The notes below the pieces were generated by a model. The model ran no database searches, was not told the DNA's origin, and worked only from the letters and a program-made list of their open reading frames with translations. The translations under genes and the position numbers were made by a program. A DNA stretch of 64,000 bases from an uncultured Oceanospirillaceae bacterium. Lineage in GTDB: Bacteria; Pseudomonadota; Gammaproteobacteria; Pseudomonadales; Balneatricaceae. Shown one piece after another: positions 48,803 to 58,490 of this stretch; the first letter of the stretch is position 1; each line of letters starts with the position of its first letter. Location: assembly GCA_937138495.1 (NCBI GenBank), contig CAKZPE010000009.1:62001-126000 (forward strand). The letters run 5' to 3'.

Positions 48803-50185
48803 ATGCGAAATATTGTGTTGTTGCCATTAGCGGCAGCTGTACTGACTTTGACTGGATGTGGCACATCTAATCCCATCTATGGTGAGAACGGTCTGATCAA
48901 GGACCGCAGTCAGGACTATGAAAAGTCTCAGACCAGTCAGCGGCTGGAAATTCCGCCAAGCTTGCGTGACGATACGATTCAGATGAGTGACCGTCTTGAG
49001 GTGCCGACTGTTGGTCAGACATCTGTTGCCCGTAATCAGGAATTTACAGTGCCACGTCCTGAGTTCTTCTATGCTGAGGCCGGTGGTGAAAATGTTGCGA
49101 TGAAGCGTGACGGTCTGGATAAAGTACTGGTCGTTGATGAGCCGATTGCTGATGTCTGGAACCGGGTTAAGAGTTACTGGGACAGCCGCGGTGTGAAACT
49201 CAGCAATTCATCACCCCGTGAAGGTGTGATGGAAACCGAGTGGATTGATACTGCCGGTAAAGACTATGGTTTCTTAGACAGTGTGGTAAATACGGTGACC
49301 TTCCAGGATGTGGAAGGGGACGTCAGCGATAAGATCCGGATCAGCCTGCGTCCGGTAGAAGATGATTACCAGCGTACCGAAATTGTTATGGATCACAGCC
49401 GTGTTCCGCAGGAAGCACGCCCGACGCTTGTGGACTGGGAAAAGAGCACTGATAACGCCTACAAAGCAAATCAGATGTTTGAAATGCTGCGTTACCTGAG
49501 CCGTCCGGCGAATAAGCCAACAACTCAGCTTGAACTGGCAAAAGAACAGCAGCGTATTAAGCGTCCGCAGCTGGGCCGTGATGCGAACGGTTTCCCTGCA
49601 CTGAAAATTTCCGGCACGATTGACCAGGCCTGGGGTGAAGTTAACCGTGCGCTGGACAGCGCGGGTCTGGATATCGGTACCCGTGACCAGCAGTTGGGTG
49701 TGGTTTACATGACCTATGCAACGACGACACCGTTTGATGAAGGTCCGACACTGGGCTTCTTTGAGTGGCTGCACTCTGACCGTGAAGAAATTAAACTGGA
49801 TACGTCTGCGTTGACTGAAGTGCTGGGTCTGGGTGAAGGTGATCAGGACAGCAACATTGTATATTCTTCTGTTGCAGAAGGTTTCCAGCCAGGCAGCCGT
49901 AAAGGTGAAGAGAAGCCGTGGACTGACCCGACGGATCTTTCCAAGCGTAAAGGTTATAAAATCTGGTTAGGTAACCGCGTCATTTACGTGTTCGGTGATA
50001 ATGAAGGTGTTGTGAACGAAAACACCGGAGAGTATGAGCACATTGGCCGTTATCAGTTACAGTTGCGCCGTACGAATGACGGAGCCTTCCTGGTGGTTAA
50101 GACGGATAAAGATGTATCTGCGCCTAAGACCATCGCTGAGGAAATCCTCTGGGAAGTTAAAGATAACCTGAATGAGGCTGGCTAA
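48803..50185 (+). CDS. bamC: Outer membrane assembly lipoprotein BamC (NlpB)
   Basis: 460 aa from ATG 48803. Lipobox LTLTGC (lipid-modified Cys about residue 19). The N-terminal disordered part contains GENGLIKDRSQDYEKSQ and EIPPSLRDD; two BamC domains follow. BamC is a non-essential partner of the BamABCDE outer-membrane-protein insertase. Family neighbours dapA (upstream) and purC (downstream) are missing. A terminator follows the stop codon. Confidence 0.92.
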   Translation: MRNIVLLPLAAAVLTLTGCGTSNPIYGENGLIKDRSQDYEKSQTSQRLEIPPSLRDDTIQMSDRLEVPTVGQTSVARNQEFTVPRPEFFYAEAGGENVAMKRDGLDKVLVVDEPIADVWNRVKSYWDSRGVKLSNSSPREGVMETEWIDTAGKDYGFLDSVVNTVTFQDVEGDVSDKIRISLRPVEDDYQRTEIVMDHSRVPQEARPTLVDWEKSTDNAYKANQMFEMLRYLSRPANKPTTQLELAKEQQRIKRPQLGRDANGFPALKISGTIDQAWGEVNRALDSAGLDIGTRDQQLGVVYMTYATTTPFDEGPTLGFFEWLHSDREEIKLDTSALTEVLGLGEGDQDSNIVYSSVAEGFQPGSRKGEEKPWTDPTDLSKRKGYKIWLGNRVIYVFGDNEGVVNENTGEYEHIGRYQLQLRRTNDGAFLVVKTDKDVSAPKTIAEEILWEVKDNLNEAG

Positions 50186-50209
50186 GCCGCACATCAGATA
50201 AGTTTAATG

Positions 50210-50234
50210 AAAGGGGCCCTGAGCCCCTTTTTTG
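50210..50234 (+). terminator. Rho-independent terminator of bamC
   Basis: AAAGGGGC (50210-50217) and GCCCCTTT (50223-50230) form an 8-bp stem around CCTGA, followed by a T-run. Confidence 0.9.
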
Positions 50235-50258
50235 TATTTCGGCTACGGAGGAATCCTG

Positions 50259-51209
50259 ATGAAGGTGGTGTTTCTGGATCTGGCAACACTGGATTTCAAT
50301 GACTTGCAGCTGGCTGATTTTCAGCAGGATGGCTGGGATTTCTGCAGCTATTCGTCAACCGAACCTGAGCAGGTTGCTGAGCGCATTGCCGGTGCAGAGG
50401 TTGTCATCGTAAATAAAGTGGTACTCAGTGCTGAATTGCTGGCCGGGGTAAAGCATTTACACCTGGTCTGCATCGCGGCAACCGGCACGAACAATGTTGA
50501 TCTGCAGGCGGCGCGGCAACTGGGCATTACGGTCGCTAACTGTCAGGCATACGGGACCCGCTCCGTTACCCAGCATGTAATGGCTCTGATGCTGGCGCTG
50601 CATACCAATCTGATTACGTATGACCGGGCAGTAAAACAGGGTGACTGGGGCCGTTCAGCGCAATTTTGTTTGCTGGATTATCCGGTGGCGGAACTGGCGG
50701 GTAAAACATTAGGCCTGGTGGGCTATGGTGAGCTGGGCCGTGAAGTTGGCCGGCTGGCAGAAGCCTTTGGCATGCAGGTCGTTGTGGCCCGGCGTAAGGG
50801 GGCATCGCAGCCGGAGCGTTTTCCGCTGGATGAATTGTTGGCCAAAGCAGATGTACTCAGCTTGCACTGTCCGCTGACAGACGACACCCGAAACATGATA
50901 GATGCGACAGCACTGGCTAAAATGAAGCCGGGCAGTTTTTTAATTAATACCGCCCGTGGTGGCATTGTGAATGAAGCGGCACTGGCAGATGCCTTGCGGT
51001 CGGGACACCTTGCCGGAGCGGCAACGGATGTGCTCAGTATCGAACCGCCAAAAGAAGGCAATGTGTTACTGGCAGCTGATATTCCTAATCTGATCATCAC
51101 CCCGCACAGTGCCTGGGGAAGTGTACAGGCCCGGCAACGGATTGCGGATCAGGTGGCTGAAAATATTGCTGCTTTTAACTCAGGTGAGGTGTTACGGGTA
51201 GTGAGCTGA
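50259..51209 (+). CDS. D-2-hydroxyacid dehydrogenase (HprA/glycerate-type)
   Basis: 316 aa from ATG 50259 (ACGGAGG ribosome binding site). NAD-binding GYGELGREVGRLAEAFG and a basic AFGMQVVVARRKG, then the substrate region HCPLTDDTRNMI, NTARGGIVNEAALADAL and catalytic His in ITPHSAWGS. Oxidises or reduces a 2-hydroxyacid such as glycerate or hydroxypyruvate; the exact substrate is not clear. The usual bamC neighbour purC is not here. Confidence 0.9.
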   Translation: MKVVFLDLATLDFNDLQLADFQQDGWDFCSYSSTEPEQVAERIAGAEVVIVNKVVLSAELLAGVKHLHLVCIAATGTNNVDLQAARQLGITVANCQAYGTRSVTQHVMALMLALHTNLITYDRAVKQGDWGRSAQFCLLDYPVAELAGKTLGLVGYGELGREVGRLAEAFGMQVVVARRKGASQPERFPLDELLAKADVLSLHCPLTDDTRNMIDATALAKMKPGSFLINTARGGIVNEAALADALRSGHLAGAATDVLSIEPPKEGNVLLAADIPNLIITPHSAWGSVQARQRIADQVAENIAAFNSGEVLRVVS

Positions 51210-51227
51210 TTACTCAGGAGAAGGTAA

Positions 51228-51587
51228 ATGCCTAAGCTGAGGGTGTTTTATGACGGCAGTTGCCCCCGGTGCCGGCGCGACCGGGCGAACTATGAGCGGC
51301 TTGATCCTGATCCGGAAGGTATCGAGTGGTTTGATATCACCGGTCAGGGCGAATATCTGCATGGGCTGGGGATCGATCCTTATCTGGCGCTGACTGAGTT
51401 ACACTTGCAGACAGAGGATGGCACGGTGCTTAAGGAACTGGATGCCTATATCCTGCTGCTGCGCAGAATTCCCCGCTATCGCTTGCTCAGTGGGCTGATT
51501 GGGCTGCCGGGAATTAAGCCGCTGTTATCGGCGCTGTACCTGTGGTCGGTAAAGCGCCGTTTGCGTCGGGAAGGCCGGTTGGATTAA
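51228..51587 (+). CDS. DCC family (DUF393) thiol-disulfide oxidoreductase-like protein
   Basis: 119 aa. N-terminal FYDGSCPRCRRDR (CPRC) is the DCC/DUF393 signature with a CxxC motif. The fold is thioredoxin-like; a redox role is inferred. Its 3' end overlaps the convergent yacL gene by 4 bp. Confidence 0.85.
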   Translation: MPKLRVFYDGSCPRCRRDRANYERLDPDPEGIEWFDITGQGEYLHGLGIDPYLALTELHLQTEDGTVLKELDAYILLLRRIPRYRLLSGLIGLPGIKPLLSALYLWSVKRRLRREGRLD

Positions 51588-51973
51588 TGGCTGTTTTCGC
51601 GAATGAATATCTGCCAGTCCTGTAATGCTTCAATAAAATCTTCCAGCCCGCAGTGGCTACCGGCTTCTTCATCGTAGAAGTCAAAATCGTCTTCCAGTTC
51701 TGCGTCTGCCAGGCCGTAATCGTCACTGAGGCTTTGGTGGCTGATACGGGCGCTGCCGTCTTCCAGCGTTAGCTGGTACTCATCAGATGTATGCTCCCAG
51801 CTAAGCCGGGTTTTGTTCAGTATGGCCTGCGCTTGACGGATAATCTCTGTCAGCTCTGAATCGTGGTCTGCCTGACTGAAGGCGGCATTCAGCCAGTGTC
51901 CGAAGGCCTCATGGGGCATGGTAAAGGTTGCCTGGCAACCGAGTATGTAGTCCTGGTTAAACTGATAATCCAC
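51584..51973 (-). CDS. yacL: YacL family (UPF0231) protein
   Basis: 129 aa, acidic. MDYQF start, TFTMPHEAFGHWLNAAF, SWEHTSDEYQLTLEDG and a C-terminal FYDEEAGSHCGLEDFIEAL match E. coli YacL in pattern. Function unknown. A 4-bp convergent overlap with the DCC gene. Confidence 0.82.
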   Translation of the reverse strand: MDYQFNQDYILGCQATFTMPHEAFGHWLNAAFSQADHDSELTEIIRQAQAILNKTRLSWEHTSDEYQLTLEDGSARISHQSLSDDYGLADAELEDDFDFYDEEAGSHCGLEDFIEALQDWQIFIRENSH

Positions 51974-52001
51974 GAAGTCTTTTCCGGTATAGCAGGTTGG
52001 G

Positions 52002-52643
52002 TCAGAAGTCGGCCGGAGCCGTAAATGTGAGGGACTCGCCGGTGTCAGGATGGCTGAAACTCAGTTGTTCTGCATGTAACAGCAGCCGCGGAGCCATGGC
52101 CTGCTGTGCTTCACTGGCGTAGAAGCGGTCACCGGCAATCGGATGCCCGAGTGCCAGCATATGTACTCTTAACTGATGGGAACGGCCGGTAATGGGGTAC
52201 AGATTTACCCGACTGCGATCGGCCATCCGTTCGGTAATTTCCCAGCGGGTCTGGGCGGGCTTGCCCTGCTCATGATCGACCATCTGCAGGGGGCGGTTAT
52301 CCCAGTCACAGCGCAGAGGTAAATCAACCAGCCCCTGATCTTCTTCAGGCAAGCCGGCAATGATTGCCTGATAGTATTTACCGGTTTCCCGGTTCTGAAA
52401 CTGCATGCTCAGGTGGCGGTGGCTTTCGGCACTGAGGGCGATAACCATCACACCGGAGGTAGCATAATCGAGGCGGTGAACGATACGGGCGGTTGGGAAG
52501 TCCGTCTGGGCACGCCGCCACAGACAATCCTGTTTATCTTCGCCTTTGCCGGGAACCGAGAGCAGATCGGCCGGTTTGTTCACGACGATCAGGTGATCGT
52601 CACTGTACAGTATCTGCGCGGCAGATAGCGACGGATAGACCAT
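52002..52643 (-). CDS. rluA: 23S rRNA/tRNA pseudouridine synthase RluA
   Basis: 213 aa. ILYSDDHLIVVNKPADLLSVPG, the catalytic HRLDYATSG (Asp about residue 59), LVDLPLRCDWDNRPLQ, KPAQTRWE and PITGRSHQLRVHMLALGHPI agree closely with RluA, which modifies 23S U746 and tRNA U32. ATG 52643 overlaps the rlmD stop (TAATG), indicating translational coupling. A GTG 15 bases upstream is a less likely start. Confidence 0.93.
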   Translation of the reverse strand: MVYPSLSAAQILYSDDHLIVVNKPADLLSVPGKGEDKQDCLWRRAQTDFPTARIVHRLDYATSGVMVIALSAESHRHLSMQFQNRETGKYYQAIIAGLPEEDQGLVDLPLRCDWDNRPLQMVDHEQGKPAQTRWEITERMADRSRVNLYPITGRSHQLRVHMLALGHPIAGDRFYASEAQQAMAPRLLLHAEQLSFSHPDTGESLTFTAPADF

Positions 52644-54082
52644 TAACGGCGTCTCCACAGGCCCTGTTTTACCGGTTTGCTGCTGCTTTTACGTTTTTTC
52701 TGGGAGTCTTCCCGCAGATGGCTGTGTTTACCCAGCAGTTTTTCCTGCTGCTCCGGTTTGAAATCCGGATCGTATTCGAACAGCGCGACTGATTCGATAT
52801 GGTGAGTTTGCGGGAACATATCTGCCAGCATAAAGTGGCTCAGCTTGTAGCCGTTACGTTGCAGCTGACCGCCGTCGCGGGCAAGGGCGCCCGGGTTACA
52901 GGCGATGTACAGAATCTTGCCGGCTTTTAGCTTGCATACTTCTTCAATGATACTTTCAGCACCTGCCCGTGGCGGATCCAGCAAAATTTTATCGTAACTG
53001 CCTTTGTACCACTGTGTGTGCACGATAGTGTCGGCCAGATTAGCACGGAAAAAACGGCAGTTTTCAATGTCGTTTGCCGCCGCGTTGGTGGCTGCCTGTT
53101 CTACCATTGCATCACTGCCTTCTACGCCGGTGACCTGTGCTGCATGACGTGCCAGGGGCAGTGAGAAGTTGCCGAGGCCACAGAACAGATCGAGCACGTT
53201 ATCTTCAGGCTGAATATCCAGCAGTGTCAGTGCCTGATCAACCATCTGTTGGTTGATGTCGCCGTTAACCTGTATAAAGTCGCCGCTGTGGAAGTTCAGG
53301 CAGACGTCACTGACCTGATAGCTGGCACTTTGCTGTTCACTGTTTTCGTATTGCAGAGTCAGACCGTATGCATCACACATGGATGTGAAAATGCTCAGTT
53401 CTTCATCACTCAGGGGTTTTACATGGCGAACGCTGAACAGGCCACCGGTATCTCCCAGGCTGATGTCCAGATGGGTCATATGCTTAACTGAGGGTAAGAC
53501 TTCCAGCGCATCGCGCAGGCTGGCGCAGATGCTGTCGAGCCGTTTATCCAGTACCGGGCAGTTATCAATCTGAGTCAGCAGATTAGATCCCCGGCGGCGG
53601 AAACCGATAATGACCTCGCCGTCGGCGCGCTGGTTGATGCCGATACGGGCACTGCGGCGGTAATTCTGCGCTGGCCCCTGTAACGCGGGCAGGGTTTCTT
53701 CCGGTGTCAGATGTCCGATGCGGGAAAGCTGTTCCAGTACCTGGGTTTGTTTGTGGCTGACCTGGGCTTGCTGATTCAGGTGTTGCAGGTCGCAGCCACC
53801 GCAGGTGTGGTAATGCTCGCAAAACGGCTCAACTCTGTCTGTGCTGGCGCTGAGTACTTCCAGACAGTCAGCTTCATTAAACTTTGATTTAGCGTTGTGC
53901 AGCTTCGCCAGTACGGTTTCGCCGGGCAGTGCATTGCTGACAAAGGTAGCTTTGCCGTTAAGGCGACCGACACCGCGGCCATCGTGGCTTAAAGAGTCAA
54001 TGACCAGTTCAGCCGGTTCGCTGGAAACGGTTTTACTGGGTTGGCTGGATTTGGAACGGTGGCGTTGATTGGCTCGGCGCAT
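52643..54082 (-). CDS. rlmD: 23S rRNA (uracil-C5)-methyltransferase RlmD
   Basis: 479 aa. An N-terminal TRAM-like region (LVIDSLSHDGRGVGRLNGK), four Cys for a 4Fe-4S cluster (EPFCEHYHTCGGCDLQH), SAM site DLFCGLGNFSLPLA, DPPRAGAESI and the catalytic Cys in YIACNPGALARD. Methylates U1939 of 23S rRNA. An extended basic C-terminus (KKRKSSSKPVKQG) is present. Starts at ATG 54082 (MRRANQ). Confidence 0.93.
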   Translation of the reverse strand: MRRANQRHRSKSSQPSKTVSSEPAELVIDSLSHDGRGVGRLNGKATFVSNALPGETVLAKLHNAKSKFNEADCLEVLSASTDRVEPFCEHYHTCGGCDLQHLNQQAQVSHKQTQVLEQLSRIGHLTPEETLPALQGPAQNYRRSARIGINQRADGEVIIGFRRRGSNLLTQIDNCPVLDKRLDSICASLRDALEVLPSVKHMTHLDISLGDTGGLFSVRHVKPLSDEELSIFTSMCDAYGLTLQYENSEQQSASYQVSDVCLNFHSGDFIQVNGDINQQMVDQALTLLDIQPEDNVLDLFCGLGNFSLPLARHAAQVTGVEGSDAMVEQAATNAAANDIENCRFFRANLADTIVHTQWYKGSYDKILLDPPRAGAESIIEEVCKLKAGKILYIACNPGALARDGGQLQRNGYKLSHFMLADMFPQTHHIESVALFEYDPDFKPEQQEKLLGKHSHLREDSQKKRKSSSKPVKQGLWRRR

Positions 54083-54214
54083 GACAGGGCTCTGGTCAGG
54101 AATATTTTGGCAGGCCCGGCGGTTGTCGCTTACGAGCGATCTGATCGTTAACCGGCATTATGCCAGCTGGCCTTCTGGACGGCGGATTTTACCAGTGTCA
54201 GGCGGGAAAGCAAT

Positions 54215-54994
54215 TTATGTCATCAGCCAGCAGAAATACAGGTAGATACTCAGTTCGGATAATTGCTGACAGGCGCCCAGGCAATCGCCGGTGTACCCGC
54301 CAATACGTTTAAGGAAATAGCGGCGGCAGGCCAGTGCTGTCAGGACGGCTGGTATCACGGACAGCCAGATTGTCAGGGCAGAAAATGCATCGCTGCAGGC
54401 GGCGGTGATCATCAGAATCAAAGCGACCGGCAGGGCGGCAAAACTGAGTCCGCCAATACTGATGCCCCGGCCCATCGTACGGGCCTTACTGTTGTCATCC
54501 GCCCGGACGTACTGATCCATGTAGATCAGCAGTAGCGGGCTGAAGCGGCTCATGGTGTGTGCGAGGACTAGTATCAGGATGATATCTGTGAGGGTTGTTA
54601 ATGTCAGGAATTTCAGGCCCAGAGCCAGCAGTAACGCTATGCAGCCGTAACTGCCCAGCTGCGAATCTTTCATGATGGCCAGTACCTGAGGCTTTTCCCA
54701 GCCCCCGCCAAAACCGTCGGCGCAATCTGCCAGGCCGTCTTCGTGGAGCGCGCCGGTCAGCAGAATGCCGGCGACCATGGCAAACAGAATGCCGATAGTA
54801 CTGCCGAACAGATAGCCGGTGATGGTAAAGCTCAGGGCGCAGCCACTGCCAACCAGCAGGCCTATCAGAGGTAAGTAACGGTTAGCCAGCTGGCTGTTCT
54901 TCTGGCTGTATTCGATACCGGCAGGGGCGGGCAGGCGGGTAAAAAACACCAGCGCGTTGAAGAATAAATGGTAATGCTGTTGCAGAGTTTTCAT
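54215..54994 (-). CDS. cobS: Adenosylcobinamide-GDP ribazoletransferase CobS
   Basis: 259 aa membrane enzyme. FNALVFFTRLPAP opening, ALHEDGLADCADGFGGGWEK with acidic residues that bind Mg2+, and GSYGCIALLLALGLKFL. Joins adenosylcobinamide-GDP to alpha-ribazole in the last step of cobalamin nucleotide-loop assembly. No other cob gene is in the window. ATG 54994 chosen; GTG 55000 is an alternative. No strong ribosome binding site. Confidence 0.93.
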   Translation of the reverse strand: MKTLQQHYHLFFNALVFFTRLPAPAGIEYSQKNSQLANRYLPLIGLLVGSGCALSFTITGYLFGSTIGILFAMVAGILLTGALHEDGLADCADGFGGGWEKPQVLAIMKDSQLGSYGCIALLLALGLKFLTLTTLTDIILILVLAHTMSRFSPLLLIYMDQYVRADDNSKARTMGRGISIGGLSFAALPVALILMITAACSDAFSALTIWLSVIPAVLTALACRRYFLKRIGGYTGDCLGACQQLSELSIYLYFCWLMT

Positions 54995-55188
54995 GTGCAC
55001 GCCATGCCGGGTCGGTGACAGGCAATTGTGCCGGTCAACAAATGTTAATTTATACCTTTGCGCTGTGCATTCCAGCCTTTAGAATTCAACAATATGTGGC
55101 GTCGCTGTATCGGGCTGATATTGGCCGGAAAGCGGATCGGCGCTTGCGGTAACTCCGCGCACTTTAATTTAATCAATCGAGAAGGTCT

Positions 55189-56190
55189 ATGTCCCTGGAA
55201 CATCCTTTTGCTCAATATGTACGTATTCTTGGTAAAGGTAAGAAGGGCTCACGGTCGCTGACCCAGGAAGAAGCCCGTGATGCCATGCAGATGATCATCC
55301 GGGATGAAGTGGAGCCGGAACAGCTCGGCGCATTTATGATGTTGTTGCGGGTAAAGGAAGAAGCACCGGAAGAGCTGGCGGGGTTTGTATCGGCAGTTCG
55401 CAGTGAAATGAATCCGCCGCAGGATCTGCGCGTTGATATCGACTGGTCTACCTATGCGGGTAAGAAGCGTCAGCTGCCCTGGTTTCTGTTGAGCGCGCTC
55501 GCGCTGGCGGATGCCGGTTACCGGGTGTTTATGCACGGTGCCCGTGGTCATACCCATGGCCGGATGTACACTCAGGAAATGCTGGCGATGTTCGGGCTGG
55601 AAGCCAGTCAGGACTGGCAGCAGAGTGCCGCTGCACTGGACCGGGATAACTTTGCTTTCATGTCAATCGAGCAACTGAGCCCTAAAATGTCGAAGATTAT
55701 TAATCTGCGAAACATTATGGGGCTGCGTTCGCCGGTACATACTTTATGCCGTCTGCTTAACCCGCTGCATGCTGAGCATACGGTGGATGGCGTATTTCAT
55801 CCGGCTTATGGACCGATGCACCAGAAAACAGCGATGCTGCTCGGGGTTAAACGTGGCCTGACCATAAAAGGGGATGGCGGTGAGGCAGAGATTAAGCCGG
55901 ACAGTGACTGCGATTTACAGTGGACTTTTGACGGTGAGTATCAGGCGACCCAGTGGCCACGTTATTATCCACGCCGGCTGGTGAAGCAGGATTTGAATGT
56001 AGAAGAGCTGGCGGGACTGTGGCGCGGTGAAGTTGAACATGAGTACGGCGAAGGGACCGTTATTTCAACCCTGGCCACTGTTTTGCAATTGCTCAGTGAT
56101 CAGGCGCCGGAACAGTCGGATGCAGCGGATTATATTGCTAAGGCAGAGCAGATCTGGGCGAACCGTAACAAGCAGAAGTTTACTGTTTAA
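55189..56190 (+). CDS. ybiB: YbiB-like nucleic-acid-binding/TrpD-fold protein
   Basis: 333 aa. The TrpD (anthranilate phosphoribosyltransferase) fold with FAQYVRILGKGKKGSRSLTQEEARDAMQMI and RMYTQEMLAMFG and a GDGGEAEIKP glycine-rich turn, matching YbiB/TrpD2 proteins. These bind nucleic acids and are not true anthranilate enzymes. Divergent from cobS across 194 bp. Confidence 0.85.
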   Translation: MSLEHPFAQYVRILGKGKKGSRSLTQEEARDAMQMIIRDEVEPEQLGAFMMLLRVKEEAPEELAGFVSAVRSEMNPPQDLRVDIDWSTYAGKKRQLPWFLLSALALADAGYRVFMHGARGHTHGRMYTQEMLAMFGLEASQDWQQSAAALDRDNFAFMSIEQLSPKMSKIINLRNIMGLRSPVHTLCRLLNPLHAEHTVDGVFHPAYGPMHQKTAMLLGVKRGLTIKGDGGEAEIKPDSDCDLQWTFDGEYQATQWPRYYPRRLVKQDLNVEELAGLWRGEVEHEYGEGTVISTLATVLQLLSDQAPEQSDAADYIAKAEQIWANRNKQKFTV

Positions 56191-56232
56191 CGGTTAAAGG
56201 CTGCTGATAACGCCGGGCCCAGTCTCTGATAA

Positions 56233-57402
56233 CTAGTCCCGGCGTAACTTATCGGACACCGCAATTGGGTTCGGAAAGTTGAAAATCACCACGTAGGTAG
56301 ACAGCAGGAAGGTCAGAATCGCTGTGGCCTGAATAACATGGGAAGCAGCCTGACCGATTAATGCCGTGCTGGTGGCCAGATAGGCAATCAGCAGCGAGAA
56401 CTCACTGATCTGACCCAGCCGGAAACCCACTTCCCAGGCGAGCTGTTTGCTTTCACTGATCCGGCGCAGCAGCACCCGGAAAACCAGGGGTTTCAGTGCC
56501 AGTACCAGCACCGCCAGCACCAGTGCCGGAATCAGGATTTCACCCAGAAGCGCCAGGTTGAAGCTGGCACCGATTGAGAAGAAAAACAGGATCAGGAAGA
56601 AATCCCGCAGGGGTTTCAGGCTGGTTGCGATGTACTGGGCAATCGGGCTGGTGGCGACGGCTACGCCGCCAATGAAAGCGCCAATCTCTGCAGATAATCC
56701 CGCCAGCTGAGCAATTTCAGCCATGCCAAGGCACCAGCCAATGGCCACCAGAAAGATGTACTCGTGAAAACGGTCAAAGTGATGAATCAGTGGTAACAGG
56801 CAGAAGCGGACGAAGACAAACGCCGCCACGATAATCGCCGGCAGTGCAATGATGGTCTGAATAAACATCATAGGGTCACTTTCTTCAGCGCCTGTGCTGT
56901 TCAGTACCAGCAGTACCATGATGGCAATAATATCCTGTAACAACAGTAAACCAACCACCAGTTCCCCGGTATGTTTATGGTGCAGTACTGTGGTGGGCAG
57001 CAGTTTGATGCCAATGATGGTGCTTGAGAACATCAGGGCAACACCGATGATAATGGCTTCCGTCTGGGTAAAGCCGAAAGCGATACCGACAAGATAGCCG
57101 ATGGCCATAAATATAATAGCGCTGAGTATGGCAACAAGGGTTGCCTTGCGAAGCATCTGGACCAGGTGAGATGGCTGCATATCCAGCCCGAGCAGGAACA
57201 GCAGGAAGATAATACCGATATGGGAAATATCGGCCAGTAGCTTGGTATCACCGATGAACCCGAAGCCGTAAGGGCCGAGCAGTGCTCCCAGAACAATATA
57301 GGCAACGAGTAATGGCTGACGGGTATACAGGGCGACAGAAGCAAGCACCGCCGCACCGGTAAAAATCAGAAAGAACGAAAATACTAAACTTTGATCTGCC
57401 AT
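56233..57402 (-). CDS. Cation:proton antiporter, CPA2 (KefB/YbaL-like, no RCK domain)
   Basis: 389 aa, about 12 transmembrane helices. Includes LLFLLGLDMQPSHLVQMLRKA, SSTIIGIKLLP, LLLLQDIIAIMVLLVL and GEIAQ-like AEIGAFIGGVAVATSPIA. Exchanges Na+/K+ for H+ across the membrane. KefB and KefC have a cytosolic RCK/TrkA-N domain, which is missing here. Convergent with the YbiB-like gene. Confidence 0.88.
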   Translation of the reverse strand: MADQSLVFSFFLIFTGAAVLASVALYTRQPLLVAYIVLGALLGPYGFGFIGDTKLLADISHIGIIFLLFLLGLDMQPSHLVQMLRKATLVAILSAIIFMAIGYLVGIAFGFTQTEAIIIGVALMFSSTIIGIKLLPTTVLHHKHTGELVVGLLLLQDIIAIMVLLVLNSTGAEESDPMMFIQTIIALPAIIVAAFVFVRFCLLPLIHHFDRFHEYIFLVAIGWCLGMAEIAQLAGLSAEIGAFIGGVAVATSPIAQYIATSLKPLRDFFLILFFFSIGASFNLALLGEILIPALVLAVLVLALKPLVFRVLLRRISESKQLAWEVGFRLGQISEFSLLIAYLATSTALIGQAASHVIQATAILTFLLSTYVVIFNFPNPIAVSDKLRRD

Positions 57403-57596
57403 TAGCCGGTGAGCCCTCGGGTGAACGGGTCAAAAATCAACAGTTTAATCAATCGGAGCAGACATATGAAGCGCTCTGCCGATTTAAACCGGGAATAAAA
57501 AGTGACCGGTACTGTCTAATAACTGATCAATTTACTCGGATATAGAATGGGTGTATCCTGCACGCCACAAGAGTTGTATTTGCCACAGGAATATAC

Positions 57597-58190
57597 ATGA
57601 ATATTACGGTTACTGAGTCGGCCGAGATCTATCTGGCCGAACTGTTGGAAAAACAGAACGTTGAAGGCATTGCCGTGCGTATGTTTGTTACCCAGCCAGG
57701 TACCCCTTACGCTGAAACCTGTCTTGCTTACTGCCGGCCGGAAGAAGTTGTCGCTGACGATGAGTTATTAGAACTGAGTAAGGTGAATTTTTACTTTGAG
57801 CACAACAGCCTGCCTTATCTGGAAGAAGCGACAGTTGATTATGCGACTGACCGCATGGGTGGCCAGTTAACGATTAAAGCACCGAATGCCAAGGTGCCTA
57901 AGGTATCTGCAGACAGCCCGATGGATGAACAGATTACCTATGTACTGTATTCAGACATTAACCCGGGTCTGGCTTCTCATGGTGGTGAGGTGAAGCTGGT
58001 TGAGCTGGTAGAAGAAGAAGCAGGACACATTGCTATTCTGCAGTTCGGTGGTGGTTGTCAGGGGTGCAGCGCTGTTGATATGACCCTGAAAGATGGCGTC
58101 GAGAAAACCCTTGTTGAACGTGTTCCCGGCCTGATCGGTGTACGTGACGTGACCGATCACTCAGTACGTGATAACGCGTATTATAAGTAA
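57597..58190 (+). CDS. nfuA: Fe-S biogenesis protein NfuA
   Basis: 197 aa. An N-terminal degenerate A-type carrier domain ([19 protein letters not shown]) and a C-terminal NifU-type domain with [22 protein letters not shown], whose two Cys hold a 4Fe-4S cluster between two chains. Delivers clusters to target proteins under stress. Terminator follows. Confidence 0.96.
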   Translation: MNITVTESAEIYLAELLEKQNVEGIAVRMFVTQPGTPYAETCLAYCRPEEVVADDELLELSKVNFYFEHNSLPYLEEATVDYATDRMGGQLTIKAPNAKVPKVSADSPMDEQITYVLYSDINPGLASHGGEVKLVELVEEEAGHIAILQFGGGCQGCSAVDMTLKDGVEKTLVERVPGLIGVRDVTDHSVRDNAYYK

Positions 58191-58208
58191 GCGGCAGTTA
58201 TGAATCAG

Positions 58209-58234
58209 AAAGGCACCTTCAGGTGCCTTTTTTA
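58209..58234 (+). terminator. Rho-independent terminator of nfuA
   Basis: AAAGGCACC (58209-58217) and GGTGCCTTT (58222-58230) form a 9-bp stem with a TTCA loop, followed by T residues. Confidence 0.9.
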
Positions 58235-58461
58235 TTGTCTGAAATCCTTATATCAGAGCCATTTCTGTATGCTTTTTAAACAGTTTTGATCAGGCCGGCT
58301 CCTGGCGGAAATTATTCCCATAATGGTAGATTGTATCGCTGTGTCTGAGCTGCTATAAACGGGTTAGTCTGATGTATGTCATTCGTAAATCAGGCGAAAT
58401 TGTTGGGCCGCACAACATATTGACCTTGAAAAAGAATTTCAGATTATTTTTATTTTCAGTG

Positions 58462-58490
58462 CTTGTAATCTGATTTGCGGCCCCCATCTA
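58462..58490 (+). promoter_or_regulatory. Sigma-32 (heat-shock) type promoter of lon
   Basis: CTTGTAA (58462-58468), a 13-bp spacer, then CCCCATCTA (58482-58490). The -10 block matches the sigma-32 consensus CCCCATNT exactly, and the -35 CTTGTAA is one base from CTTGAAA. lon is a heat-shock gene in E. coli, so this fits. Confidence 0.8.

Noticed and set aside
55001..55188. Cobalamin riboswitch for cobS
   Set aside because: The 194-bp divergent spacer with the YbiB-like gene is short, and no B12-box-like sequence was seen.
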